A DNA stretch of 64,000 nucleotides from Molossus alvarezi (GCA_037176705.1 CM073891.1:52392571-52456570), one strand, 5' to 3'. Positions 48,297 through 60,429 are shown, counted from the stretch's first letter. Notes: a model not told the origin generated them from the letters alone. Made by a program: numbers and translations.

Positions 48297-48309
48297 AAAT
48301 TAAACTATC

Positions 48310-48820
48310 ACTTGTAGATAATATAATTAAGCATGCAAAATTTTAAAAAAAATATTGATTTCTATTGAGTTTTTAGAGAAAAAGGAAGGAATAGAGAGAT
48401 AAAAAACAGCTATGTGAGAGAAAAACATCCATCGGCTACCTCCTGCACACCCCGTACCGGGGATTGAGCCCACAACCAGGGCATTTACTCTGACTGGTGA
48501 TTGAACCAGGACCTCTCAGTCCATGGGACAATGCTCAGTCTACTGAGTCACACCAGCTAGGCTAAAACAGTTAAGAAAAAAAAATTCAGGTAAATTATTA
48601 GAATTAGTGAGTTTAGTGAAGTTGTTGGATTTAAGGTCAAATAAAAAAGCCAAATAAGATAAAATGAAGTTAAAAAGATCTCTTATGGTAGCACTTAGAA
48701 ATATCAAATAGGAATAAATTTAACAAAAGATGAAAAACTACATAGAAAATATAAAACATCTTTAAGAGAAATTTAAAAAGAACTAAACAAATGAAGGAAT
48801 ATAATGGGTCTATTTCACAT
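48310..48820 (+). repeat. older L1 ORF2 relic, right part
   Basis: 'cacttgtagataatataatt' and 'ataggaataaatttaacaaa' continue the ancient L1 split at 46,920. It is interrupted again by a SINE at 48,335. Confidence 0.55.
48335..48570 (-). mobile_element. VES-type SINE
   Basis: 'attgatttctattgagtttt' through 'actgagtcacaccagctagg'. Nested in an old L1. Confidence 0.82.
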
Positions 48821-48999
48821 TCCACAGAGAATACACTATTTCTCTCAATTTTGTAATTGATAGAGTTAAAGAACCAAGGTCAATACAGTGATCGGGTAGT
48901 AAGTTTTCATGTAGTTACCTGCTACGTTTGTAGGTACCATTTTGGCCTTTTAATAGTCTTTGCTTTATAATGAACTGATTTTAGTCTTTCTCTTACTAG

Positions 49000-49137
49000 A
49001 CTGTGACCATAGATAAACTGCAGGGAAGTTCTGTTAATATATCTACTGAAGATGGTTTACTGAAGCCAAGTATCTTTCCACAGAATCATCATTTCTATCT
49101 TCTGCTGCTGGGGATAGTACATGAAGAAGTGTTCATG
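49000..49137 (+). CDS. candidate exon, unrecognised protein
   Basis: It has a pyrimidine-rich acceptor (TTTCTCTTACTAG) and a donor ATG|GTAAGA, with exactly 46 open codons in phase 0; the other two frames have early stops. The peptide starts TVTIDKLQGSSVNISTEDGL and includes PSIFPQNHHFYLLLLGIVHE. It sits in otherwise unremarkable unique DNA on the same strand as the promoter at 28.85 kb. Complexity, exact phase closure and both splice sites make it the best exon candidate of the right-facing gene, but no family is recognised. Confidence 0.5.
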
Positions 49138-49488
49138 GTAAGATGATAAAGGCCTAATACATCTCAGACTTTCCACATAATGTTCATTTAAGAGATGACT
49201 CTGTTTCTCTGTAGTTAAAGGGTCTGTCATTAGGAAGCTGGCACTCTAACTAATTAATTACTGAGTAACCATCTTTTTAAAACCCCATAAAATAAAATGA
49301 CTTACAAGATATTTAATTTTGGCAAAAAATTGAATATTATGCTGTTTATACATGAAGGTAATAATAACTCTGTTTTTTAAAGCATTTCCTTATAAAAAGA
49401 AACCAACAATAAGGAACTATGTGCAAGAACTAAATAGAGGAAAGCACAAAGAAATAAAAGCGGTGTTAAAAAAAAAAAAAAAAAAAAG

Positions 49489-49645
49489 ATGGTAAGCCAA
49501 GGGGTTAGAGTGTTGACCTGTGCACAGAAGGCAACCAATTGATGTACCTCTCTCATCGATGTTATTCTCTTTTTCTCTCCCTCCCCATCCTTTCTTCTCT
49601 TCTACTGTCTCTAAAAATCAATGAAAAAAATATTCTCAGGTAATG
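49489..49645 (+). mobile_element. short, internally deleted VES-type SINE
   Basis: A run of A precedes 'ggtaagccaaggggttagag', and the body jumps from the head straight to 'cacagaaggcaaccaattga'. The TC-rich part and tail are present. Confidence 0.7.
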
Positions 49646-49682
49646 GTTAACAAAATAAAAAATAATAAATAAAATAAGGATT

Positions 49683-49912
49683 TTTAAAAAATTGCTCTTT
49701 AAATTTTTTTATTGATTTTAGAGAGAGAGGAAGGGAGAGGGGGAGAGAGAGAGATAGAAACATCAATGAGAGAGAACATCGATTGGCCACCTCTGCATGC
49801 CCCCCACTGGGGATTTGGCCCACAACCTGGGCATATGTCCTGACCAGGAATTGAACAGGCAGCCTCTTGGTGCATGGGTCAATGCTCAACCACTGAGCTA
49901 CACTGGCTGGGC
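49683..49912 (-). mobile_element. VES-type SINE
   Basis: 'attgattttagagagagagg' through 'ctgagctacactggctgggc'. ATAAGGAT at both edges may be the target-site duplication. Confidence 0.85.
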
Positions 49913-49919
49913 ATAAGGA

Positions 49920-50565
49920 TGGGTTTTGAGTGGTTGCTTTTATGTTATGTTAGGAACGCTAAAGATTAAATTAATGAAATACTTGTGTGGAATCTATTTA
50001 GGGTAACTTAGTGCTACTAATTCTAACTAAAATATTTCATGTGTGTTAGTACTGGCAGTTTTCTTTGATTAAATATTATCTTGTGACTTTCAAAACATGT
50101 CACTGAGGACAAGTAATGTTACTTAGTTGATTCATTTTATTGAAAGAAAAGAAGAGAACATAATGCTGAAGAAATATCGCGAAGGGCATGCTGGTATTCG
50201 GTCTCACTCAGTATGTTGCTTAAATGTTTACATATCAGATGATTCAAGTCTAGGTATATTTTCTAAAATACATATGTAGATAGAATTAAGAGTCATTTAT
50301 CCTGGCAAGAAATATAGTATATACACATCTATCAAATGCATTTTGGACCATTTTCCAGGGAGTATAGTCTGAAACTTTTTCCACATTAGACCACTCATTT
50401 AACTTCTGTATGAAAGCTGAATATTGAGATCTATACACTTTAGCAAAACCTCCAGATTTTAGTAGTGAGCATGGATTATTAGGCGATATTAGAGAGTATG
50501 TCTAGTGCTAGCCAAGCTGTGTAGCAAATTGGTGAAGAGTCTTGCAGTTTAAAAAAATCTTTCCC
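49920..50565. other. AT-rich, probable intron
   Basis: Nothing recognised. 'gaaatatcgcgaagggcatg' near 50,175 contains a rare CpG pair but no exon structure. Confidence 0.4.
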
Positions 50566-50756
50566 TAGCCCGTGTGCTCAGTTTGTTGAGTGTTGTCCAG
50601 TGCGACAAAAGATCACCAGTTTGATTCCCAGTCAGGGCACATGCCCAGATTTTGAGTTCGATCCTGTACAGAAGGCAACTGATCAATGTTTCTCTCTCTC
50701 TCTCTCCCTCCCACTCCCTTTCTTACTCTCTAACATCAATAAAAACATATTTTTAA
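50566..50756 (+). mobile_element. VES-type SINE
   Basis: 'ccctagcccgtgtgctcagt' through (TC)n to 'catcaataaaaacatatttt'. Confidence 0.8.
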
Positions 50757-50807
50757 AAACTGTTAGGAAATGAGTACTTATATTCTTGAAATAATTCTTG
50801 AGCCTCA

Positions 50808-51022
50808 ATTTAAAAATATTTTTATTGATTTTTTTAGAGAGAGAGAAGGGAGGGAGAGATAGAAACATCGATATGAGAGGGAAACATCAATCAGCTGCCT
50901 TCTGCACGCCCCCCAACTGGGGATTGAGCTTGCAACCTGGGCATGTCCTGACTGGTCACTGAACTGGAACCTCTCAGTTCATGAGACGACACTCAATCCA
51001 CTGAGCCACACCAGCTGGGCTT
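50808..51022 (-). mobile_element. VES-type SINE
   Basis: 'tttttattgatttttttaga' through 'gagccacaccagctgggctt'. It sits opposite in orientation to the SINE 50 bp away. Confidence 0.85.
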
Positions 51023-51269
51023 GAGCTTCAAATTAATATTTAAACTTCATCAACCATTGCATTGTTAAGGTATTATTTAAGCCCAAAATAGCTTGAGTTT
51101 AGCAGAGCTCTATCCAGATAAAGCAAATAGCTGTGTTATTCATTTTTTTAATTTTTTACTCAGCTATGCCTTGAATAGTTGTGATAATTTGTAACTTTTC
51201 ATATTTTAACAATGACTTTTTTGTAAGTGTTGCATTTCTATAAATTACAATATAAAGTACTGTACTTAA

Positions 51270-51478
51270 GGCCTGGCCAGATGGCTCTGTTCAATGGCTC
51301 ACCAAAAAGTTGCGGGTTCAACTCCAAGTCAGGGCTCCTACCTAGGTTGTGGGTTTGATCCCCTGTCAGGACACATAAGGGAGGCAACTGATTAATGTTT
51401 CTCACTCACATTGATATTTTTATCTTCATTCCTCTCTCTCTAAAATCAGTAAACTTATCCTAAGGTGAGGATAAAAAG
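51270..51478 (+). mobile_element. VES-type SINE
   Basis: 'ggcctggccagatggctctg' through 'cttatcctaaggtgaggata'. Confidence 0.8.
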
Positions 51479-51879
51479 AAAAAGAACTGTATTTAATGTA
51501 TTGAGTAGCTTTTAGTGGTAAAACAGATTCTTATCAAGTCAAATTTAATGAACACCCATGATAAGAACAGCTCTGTTCTTTGCAATACTTTATACCATGT
51601 TTACACTAAATTCATTAATGTTTAATTTTTTTTTGGTGTTTTTTTTAAGTTAGACAAGAATTGCATTTGGTACAGTTTGTCATTAATAGATTACATGATA
51701 GTAAAACAGATGTACTTTTTTGAGGCAGCCCTCAAAATACTCTAGGTATCTTGATTACTTCAAGTAACTGAAATGGAAACAAATTGTAGGGATAAGAGTT
51801 TATCATTCTTTAGCCTTTGTACAGCCTTTGGTATTTATTGACTTTTTCCTTGGGGGTTTTAAATCTGGATCAGACTTAG

Positions 51880-53160
51880 ATTCTCTTTTGCACAGTTGTT
51901 TCAGATTGGGTTTCTTGTAAGCAGACTCTCAGATGGAAATTAGAGTGCAGCAAATTTACTAGGGAGGCCTTTTGATACAAATGCCGCAAAGGAAGGAAAC
52001 CCAGTTTCCATAGAAGCTGGACTGTGATGCAGTCCCAACGACCCCAAGAGTTAGCTGTGAAACTGGGATGATCCTCATAATTATCTCAAATTGAGCTGAG
52101 GGGAGCCGGACCTTTATATTCCCCATTATTATGTTACTGGACGGTGACTGGACCAGAGCAGGTCTTCCTCGGGCCCACCTGTCATGTGTGGGTTCTTGAC
52201 TTCCTGCAGGAAAGATTTCATAACATCAGTCCTGGTGATTTTGAGAGTACATTTATTAAGCTGGGGACAGTGAAACAAAGGAAGGACTTAGTGTTGAAGA
52301 AGCAACAGGAGAGTCTGGGTGGTGCACTGCTTTGTCTCCCTGGGAAGTAAGCCAAGTCAGGGCTGCTGTTAGCTCACTGGAAAGTCAGAGGAAAAGGGGG
52401 CTTTGGAGATAGGGGCAGGCAGTAAGCCTGGTATGAGCTGCCACTACCTGCTGTTCCCTTGGTTGCAAATCTTGTGGGGACCCTTAGAGTTTAGGAGAAA
52501 GGAAGTAAGAAGTGCATGCCGGAGAAAGGACATGGGTGTGCTCCAGAGAGAGCCCACCCCACATCCTTTGTCTTGAGGGTTTTATCTCTTCTGAGGGTGA
52601 TAAGTCAAAATGAGCATATAGGGTAGTTTGGGGTCATCCTCTGCTGAGCTTCACTGCTTTACTTTTAGCTTGCATCTGTCTGGCTGTAATTGGATTTTTG
52701 GTATTTGTTCCTCTGACTTCATCCATCGTTGGGTTTGGCTGGCACAAATGGCATTATTGGGTTTCTGTCCTCTATCTCCCTGACCAGGGTGATTTAAGCT
52801 ATGTATTCTCGGGTCAGGGAGGAAAGGTGTAAATCATTTGTTCTCAAGTGTCCTTGGTTAGGGAAGATGGGGTCTTGCAATTCACTACTCACTGGCTGCA
52901 AATGAGTTAAATTGTTTGGCCTTGTTTAATTATCTAGTCTCAGTTTTCCTATTCTACTTGCCCAGGAATTTTCCTAGTTTCTTACTGTCCTGCCTCAGTT
53001 AGATTCAGTTGCCTCAGGAAGGAGTATGACCTTGGGCCAAACAGCTCTCCTTATCTGAGCCCTCAGAGGACTGACAGCTGAGGACTGCCTGCCAGCATTG
53101 CTCCCAACAGCCAGGAAAATAAGCACTTCAGGGACAAAGGGGGTTCTGATGGTGAGTCAC
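51880..53160. repeat. GC-richer unclassified block, possible LTR relic
   Basis: About 1.2 kb of GC-richer, low-CpG sequence in AT-rich surroundings. No long frame is open; a 68-codon frame at 52,144 has no splice support. Text such as 'ttgtaagcagactctcagat' and 'gacttcctgcaggaaagatt' reads like dispersed LTR sequence. Family and boundaries were not resolved. Confidence 0.35.
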
Positions 53161-53200
53161 AGCATCCACTGCAGTTATATTTATTGATTCATTCAACATA

Positions 53201-53324
53201 CAGGGTGGGGCAAAAGTAGGTTTACAGCTGGGACTACACAAAACAGAGTTTATTCTTGTATTATTATTTATTAATTATTGTATTATTTTCTACACAACTG
53301 TAAACCTACTTTTGTCCCACCATG
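53201..53324. mobile_element. mariner-type MITE
   Basis: A 124-bp element with about 27-bp terminal inverted repeats (CAGGGTGGGGCAAAAGTAGG at the left, its near-perfect complement at the right) between TA dinucleotides at 53,199-53,200 and 53,325-53,326. It has no coding capacity. Confidence 0.9.
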
Positions 53325-53531
53325 TAATTTATAGTAGTAGTGAGTAATTAATAAGGTAATTGATGAGTAATGTGTACTATTTGTAAAGTTGGCTGAATCA
53401 CAATTATTAAGTATTTATGCCTTCTAATACAAAAGGAAGTAGTTTATTCATTGATTCAACAAATATTTCCCACTGTTCTGGTACAGGGAAACTAGTGAGA
53501 GAATAGGTAGTTGGATAGTTTGTTTTTATTT

Positions 53532-53756
53532 TTTTAAATTAATTTATTTTCTTTTATTGATTTTAGAGAGAAAGGAAGTGAGAGGGAGAGAGAGACAGAA
53601 ACATCAATGAGAGAGAACATTGACTGGCCTCCTCCTGCATGCTCACAACTGGGGATAGGGCCCACAACCTGGGCATATATCCTGACCAGGAATTGAACTG
53701 GCGACCTCTTGGTGCATGGGTTAACGCTCAACCACTGAGTCACACTGGCTAGACAG
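53532..53756 (-). mobile_element. VES-type SINE
   Basis: 'cttttattgattttagagag' through 'actgagtcacactggctaga'. Confidence 0.85.
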
Positions 53757-53759
53757 ATA

Positions 53760-54700
53760 GTTTGTTTTTAGATAAAAGATTTTGTGACAGTATACTATTT
53801 TGATTTCCTTCTAAATTATCAAAAATTAGATTGTAAGTACATTGTATTATATTCTACTATTTGAAGATTTATTAATCTAAAAAATTTTATACATATATAA
53901 ACTATATATGTATTTAATGTGTTCTACTAAATATATTTTTAAAATATAAATATATATAGTCTCCTGACTCAGTGAGAGAAAGAAAAGCTTCCTTGAAATG
54001 GTTTGTTGGGATTGGTTTTATTATAATTTAAACATATTGATTAGGTTTAACATGTGGGAGTACTCATGGTAGTTATTTTAGTGTTTTATATTTAACTTAT
54101 TGTTTGGAATAAGTGATTAATGAATAACACTTCATTTTAAATACTTAAATTCCCTATGTAACTTAGAGTCTTATTTTAGTTTTTCAGGGAACATACCTTG
54201 ATAAATAAATTGCAGAGTATTAGTTCTCTCATTTTCTCAATACTTCAAAATTCCTTTGTTCCCCAAAGATTTAGCAATATGTATGTGCTTAAACTCTTCC
54301 TTAAATAACCACTGCAACTTTTAGAAACTTTCACAGAAAAGTTACATTAGCTATACAAACCCAGTTAATAACTTTGATAGCACTGAGAATTTCATAAAGA
54401 AACGTCCCAGTTTGCCTTAAGAAGGACATGTAGTCACTGATGAGTTTGTAAATCTGCCTTGTAAAATCAGAAATAACATAACATTTTAAAAGAAAGAGGC
54501 TTTTATTGGATTAAACAGAACTTTTCATGAAATTTATAAAATGCTTTGTTCAAATTCTAGTATTAAATCCATTGTGAAATTTTGGTTTGATTATCATTTT
54601 GACCTATGATATGTTATGTTAATATTGAATCTGGACTTAAAACTTTATTTTGTAGGAAATACTAGTAAGGAATTACAGCCTCCCTTGTGGTGTAGACAGT
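53760..54700. other. AT-rich, nothing recognised
   Basis: Probable intron. No exon or clear repeat seen. Confidence 0.4.
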
Positions 54701-54707
54701 ATATATA

Positions 54708-55302
54708 TATTTTTAATTAATTTATTTATTTTTGTTACAGATGTTTCTCCTTTTTTCCCCACTGACTTCTCCCTCCCTCTCCCTCCCCACCCTGTCCCCA
54801 CCTTTGTTGTCCATGTCCATTGTTCATACATACATGCATATAAGTTCTGTGGTTTACCCCCCCCACCTCCTTTTCCGGGGATTGTCAGTCTGTACCCCAC
54901 TTCCATGTCTCTGGGACTACCCTGTTCCTGAGACTGTTATGTTCATTATATTCCACAAATAAGTGAGATCATGTGATATTTGTCTTTCTCTGCTTGGTTT
55001 GTTTTGCTTAGGATAATACTTTCCATATTTCAGATTATACTACAAAACCACTGTAATCAAAGCAGCCTGGTACTGGCACAAGAACAGACATATAGACCAG
55101 TGGAACAGAATAGAGAACCCGGAAATGGACCCAAGGCAATATGTTCAATTAATATTTGACAGCGGTGGCAAGAGCATACAGTGGAGTAAAGACAGCCTCT
55201 TTAATAAATGGTGTTGGAAAAATTGGACAGCTACATGCAAAATAATGAAACTAGACCATCAACTTACACCATACACAAGAATAAACTCAAAATGAATAGA
55301 AG
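54708..55302 (-). mobile_element. short L1 with 5' inversion (twin priming)
   Basis: From poly-T at about 54,708 to about 55,025 the sequence is an L1 3'UTR on the minus strand. From about 55,026 to 55,302 it is L1 ORF2 sequence on the plus strand ('agcctggtactggcacaaga' to 'ataaactcaaaatgaatag'). Opposite orientation of the 5' part is the standard twin-priming product. Confidence 0.85.
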
Positions 55303-55309
55303 CATAGAT

Positions 55310-55480
55310 TTTTTTTTTTCAGGATTTAGACATGTGATACTAAATGTTGCTCTTCCATGCGGTGTTTGAACTCAACTCACTCAGCTCCTTGGAGGGACTC
55401 GGCTGCTTCCATGAAGGTGATGCTGCCATCTTCAGTGTATGACTTCCAGTCTCCCTTGAAAGGAAGAGAGATCATAGAAG
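55310..55480 (-). pseudogene. possible processed pseudogene fragment
   Basis: On the minus strand a coding-like stretch reads GDWKSYTEDGSITFMEAAES, then LQGAE and a stop. It is followed about 70 bases later by ten A residues (T run at about 55,311-55,320). Loss of intron structure cannot be judged from so short a piece and the parent gene was not recognised. The T run could also belong to the adjacent L1. Confidence 0.3.
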
Positions 55481-55499
55481 ATCACGTGAGAAGTTCCAG

Positions 55500-56030
55500 A
55501 AATCAGGCCTAGAAGTGCATACACTACTCCCATCATATACTTTTAGCCAGAATATTTTTATATGACTTTATCTGACTACAGAGGCTGAAATACAGAGTTT
55601 AGTAGTGTTCTAAGGAAGGAGAAAATCACACAAATATTAGAGGGCACTGGTAGTCTTTGTCAAACTTCTATGAGTTCCTGATTTTTCTACCCCCTTGGTA
55701 TTCTCCAGGATTTCATCCTTGTTCTACTGTTCTTTCTCTTCCTTCTTTTCCTTGAACATCTAATACACTTTGTTTCTAACTACTCTTGTTTTCTAATTAT
55801 TCAAATCTGTATATCTAGTCCTGACTTCCAACTTACACATTCATCTGCTTGCTGCAGGCAAAGTCATTTGGATTTTTACAGGCATCTCAAATTCACCATT
55901 TCTAACTCCTGTCTCCTACTCTTCCAGCCCCACAACCCCATCCATTTTTTGTTTTCCTCCATTTGTACTTTCATTTGCTGTTCTTGATATTACCATGTAT
56001 CTGACTCCCCAAACTAGTAATCTAGAAGTA
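55500..56030. other. AT-rich, nothing recognised
   Basis: No exon or repeat recognised. Confidence 0.4.
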
Positions 56031-56032
56031 AT

Positions 56033-56216
56033 ATAGGCATACCTTGGAGATATTGAAGGTTTGGTTCCAGACAACCCAAATAAAATGAGTATCTCAATAA
56101 AGCAAGTCTTAATCTTTTGCTGGTGAAGGGTCTTTCCTTCAGTTTTGGGGGAAAAAAAAAAGCAACACCTTTGAAGCACAATAAAGTGAAGTGCAATAAA
56201 ACAAAGTAAACCTGCA
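56033..56216. mobile_element. Tigger1-type deletion derivative
   Basis: 'ataggcataccttggagata' opens the element and 'gcacaataaagtgaagtgca' lies near the other end, matching the two ends of Tigger1 with the transposase deleted. The inner 'cttttgctggtgaagggtct' is also Tigger1 sequence. Confidence 0.85.
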
Positions 56217-57860
56217 CTAAATTCCTTTCTTTCCCTCACCTTCTACATCTAATCAGTCACCAAGCTTTGGTAAGTTTTGCCATCTAAATATTTCTTCAGT
56301 TTATCCCATTGTTTTCTTTCTAATTTCTACTGTTCTACTTCAGATTCTTGTCATCTCTTGCCTTAACTTGAGCAATAATTTTGCTTCCAATCTTGCCTTC
56401 TTCAAATCTCTCCTCCTCACTATAGCTGTGGTTGTTTATTGTAAATGCACATTGAACATAGTATTCTCTTACTCAAACCTTTTCCTTGTGACCTAACTTA
56501 CCATTTCCCTATTCTGACCCTCTGCTTTGTCTTCCAGAATAATACAATCTCTTATTTTTTCCTCTGTACATTCTTACCTGTTTTATACTTCTGAGACTTT
56601 GATTAGAGCCTTTGATTATACTGATTTTCGGTTTACAGTCTTCCTAAAATGCTTTCCCCAGCTTTATTTATCCCATTGACTTTCAGTAATCTTCCAGTAC
56701 TCAGGCATCCTCTCCTCATCTTTGACCTTCTATTGACCCATAAATTCTTGCCTAATTATAAAGTGCTCTGGAGCAAAGGTCATGTTTTATCCATCTATAT
56801 GTTCTTAGCAGTTAGCATTGTGGCTTCCAAATTGCAAGTGCCTCCCTTCCTATGCCCCCTCCCCAAAGAAAAAAGCACAGAAAAAGGATTTAAACTTTAT
56901 GGATATTTGATTGCTCTGTTTGGCTTATCTAAGTATATGTGCTGTTTTAAACCATAATAACATTTCTTTTAGTGAAGAAAAATGAACTAATATTTATTTT
57001 TAAGTCGATGGCTTATTTTTTCCCTCTGACCATGCAAATGAAGAGTTACTAGCTAAGAAAAGCTATATATTTTCCTCAAACATTGGGGTTTGTGGAAAAG
57101 TTATGTAACTTGAGAGTAGAGTAAGCACACATAGTTATTACAGACCATATGGCATCTGCTTCACTAGGAAGAAGGCTTTTACAAAAATCTACTCCTCTCA
57201 AATAGTTTATTTATTGTTTTTAGTATTTGGAGATAAAATAGGTGAAAACAAAATATAGAAAATTGTGCTAGTAATGCCCACTTGGTTGATTTGTGTACTT
57301 TTAACTATTATACCTTGTTTAATAAAGTATTTGAGGTAGGAGACCCATGTTTCATATTCTAATAAGTTTGGAATGTTTCTGTTTTAGGGTAGAGATTTTC
57401 TAAAAATTTTGATATAAGTTGAAAATATATTTTGTTTATTGCTTTGAAAATCCTTTAGCATTGACAAAAATATTTTAAAATAGTCTTTATATTTACAAAT
57501 ATTTTTTATTTCCATAGTTTTCTTGTTCTATTATGCTTTTACTGTACTGAACTCTTACATTCAAGAGAGATACAGTCTGAAACCATAGGTCCCACTATAA
57601 TATGAACTAGTCCTCATTCTTTAATGAATTTGAAACTTCTAATTTATGGTTCTAAGATCATTATTTTCTGGAGATTGCTTTACTTTCTTCATGAGCACTA
57701 ATGATATACTCTTTAAGAAAGACCATATTTTCATTAAAAAACAGTAAGTTTTTACTGCATTCATTGAAGTCTAGTGTAAGATAATAAAGCTGTTTTGCCT
57801 TGCTGAGTGGATGACTGGACTCACTAACTAAATGACTGACTATAAAATTATGTCATTGCA
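56217..57860. other. AT-rich, nothing recognised
   Basis: Probable intron. A 102-codon frame at 56,649-56,957 has a Leu/Phe-rich, unstructured-looking translation and no supporting splice sites. Confidence 0.4.
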
Positions 57861-58110
57861 ACCCTGACCAGTGTGGCTCAGTGGTCAGAGCATTGGCCCA
57901 TACACCAAAGGGTCAAAAGTTTGATTCCCAGTCAAGGACACATACCAGGGTTGCAGGTTCTCTCTGAGGCCTTGTTTGGGGCATGTGAAGGAAGCAACCA
58001 ATCGATGTGTCTCTTCCACATTGATGCTTTTCTCTCTCTCTCCCCCTCCCCTTCCTCCCTTTCACTTTTTAAAAATCAATGGAAAAAAATCCTTGTGTGA
58101 GGATTAAAAA
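57861..58110 (+). mobile_element. VES-type SINE
   Basis: 'accctgaccagtgtggctca' through 'cttgtgtgaggattaaaaaa', followed by a short (CAA)n tail. Confidence 0.87.
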
Positions 58111-58149
58111 AACAAACAACAACAACAAAAACTATGTTTTTGTTTTTTA

Positions 58150-59050
58150 CTGATACTTAAAATCACAAATATTAAGTGTCTGCTTCATTTTATTTTTGAA
58201 GCATTCAAGAGGTGGAAGCAGTAAAGAGAATTCAGAGTTGAAGATTTGTTGCCTCACACTAGCTTAATTCTCCTAAAGCATGGTTTTCGTGTATTGGATT
58301 CCATCTTGAAATTCTTCCCTGATACCTTCGTTGTAGGATAAAGTCAGTAGACTAGCATTCCATGGTTCTGCTGCAGGTTGATCTTTATCTATTTTCCTAA
58401 ACTAAATTTGAACAATTGTTAAAAATTAATTGTATTTACTGTGTGTGTACTAGGCATTATGCTGAGCTCCTGAAATATAATGTTAAATAAGACATGATCC
58501 CTGTCCTCATAGACTTGCCTGATTTCTCCAGCCTAACTGATTCATGTGATTTAAACATAACATGTATAGTTCCGCCTCTTTCTCTTTGCTTATGTAATTC
58601 TTTTTCCCAGAAAATCTATCCCCCTCAGCATATTCAAATTTTATCTGTTTCAAATCTTAACTCTGGTGATAATTTTCAATACAACTATTCTCCCTATGCA
58701 TGTTAGGTAATTTTAGTCTCTTTTCTCTGAATCTCTTTGGCACCTATTTCATACTGTTCATTTATGAGGTTAATTGATAATTACTATTGATAAATACTAA
58801 CTTTTAACTTTTTATTTGTGCATCTTCCCAGATATCTAATACGATTTTGGATGTCCAGTCTGTTCTCTGTCCCCACCCCCACCCCTCGTGATTCATGTTC
58901 CCCAACATGCAAAATACACTCCCTTCCTTCCATGTATTCCAAAAGTCTCATACCATTATACATCACCTCAGAGTCCAGAATCTCTATATCAATATTAGAT
59001 CCCGGGTAGATGAGGCTCCTCAGGTATAGTTACTGAAATATAGATCTTCA
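58150..59050. other. AT-rich, nothing recognised
   Basis: No exon or clear repeat seen. Confidence 0.35.
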
Positions 59051-59053
59051 AGT

Positions 59054-59217
59054 ACAGGAATACCTTGTCTTATTGTGCTTTATAAATATTGCATGTTTTA
59101 TAAACTGAAGGCAAGACCTTCCACCAGGAAAGTGATTACAACTTACGTTATTGCAATATCGGGTTTATTGTGGTGTTCTGGAACCAAACCTGTAATATCT
59201 CTGAGGTATGCCTACAT
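59054..59217. mobile_element. Tigger-type MITE
   Basis: Ends 'acaggaataccttgtcttat' and 'ctgtaatatctctgaggtat' + GCCTAC are complementary Tigger termini, in opposite orientation to the copy at 56,033. The interior has the 'ttccaccaggaaagtgatta' segment common to such elements. Confidence 0.8.
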
Positions 59218-59219
59218 TA

Positions 59220-60420
59220 TAGTTCCTCTGAATCTGAAGACCTAAGGAAACAAACTAGTTCCCCCACCTCAACCCCCACACACACCACCTACACACCCAA
59301 TATACAATGATGAAACAGGCATAGCATAATTGCTCTAGACTTTCCTATTCAAAGAAGGGAAATGAGAAGCAAGGAGTTATTGGTTCATAGTGATTTTGAA
59401 ATTTGAATGGGCAAACATTGGAGGTTCCTTGATTATATTTCAAGGCCTGGGAATAATTCTTTAGGGTTCCAGGCTTTGCTCTCTGAATTCTGGGTTCCTA
59501 CCACTGAGTCATCTTTCCTTTTTCATGAAATGTAGCATGTGTTTGCAGCAGAGTAGTTTTCTCAGTCTGCTTCCTGCCAGTAGAATTTTGTGGGTCCAAT
59601 GGTCTCTTTTCACTTATTACTGTCCTTGCTGCTTTCAGTCCAGCTTTGTGTCTGCTGATATAATTCTGTCAAATATTTTTTCAGCCTCTTGTGAATTATG
59701 TTGGAGTTTATTCCACTAGATAAAAGCCACATCCAAGAATCTTTTGAAAATATGGCTTCTGCAGAGGTATTGAGGTACAATGCCCTCCAGCTTCCAGAGG
59801 GCCCAATGCTTGGTTAAGATAATCGATGAGACATGCCCTTACTCTTTTTTAAGGACTTTTTGTGTAACATTAATATTGTGAGGTATCACCCTTGATCTTT
59901 CTGGGGTTTTAACAAAAGGTTTTACAGTTACCCTCAGCTTCATTTTTAGGTCATGTGTGGCAGTGCCCTGGATGAAAAGTTTGTTTGGAAGCCATTCTTA
60001 ACTTTACCATCTTATGCCACCTTGAGAGACTGAGAAGTTTTAAAAATATTTATGTCCTGGTTCCTTATTTGTTTAACAGATTTTAAGTTTATCTCTCTTT
60101 GACATTTTACTATGAGCAACAAGAAATAAAATAAGCATTAACCTACAACACTGACTTTGCTTAGAAATTTTATCTAGATCATTCAGTTTATTGGGCATAT
60201 TTCCTACTTTCCACATTACTGAAGGTGATAGTGTTGCTAAGTTTCTTGACAAGGATCCTCCTTCCTCCAATTTACAAAAACATTTTTCCTCATTTCCTTT
60301 TGACCCCTCATGGGAAGCATGTTAACAGTCTGTTCAAGGCAGTTTAGGCCTTCTCTAGCATGTTCCTCAAAATCCTTCCAACCTCTACCCACTGCCAAGT
60401 TCTAAAGTTATTCCCACATT
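59220..60420. other. AT-rich, nothing recognised
   Basis: No exon or clear repeat seen. Confidence 0.35.
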
Positions 60421-60429
60421 TTTAGGTAT

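Noticed and set aside
51880..53160. Intact endogenous retrovirus
   Set aside because: No gag, pol or env reading frame or primer-binding site is visible; at most a solo LTR relic.
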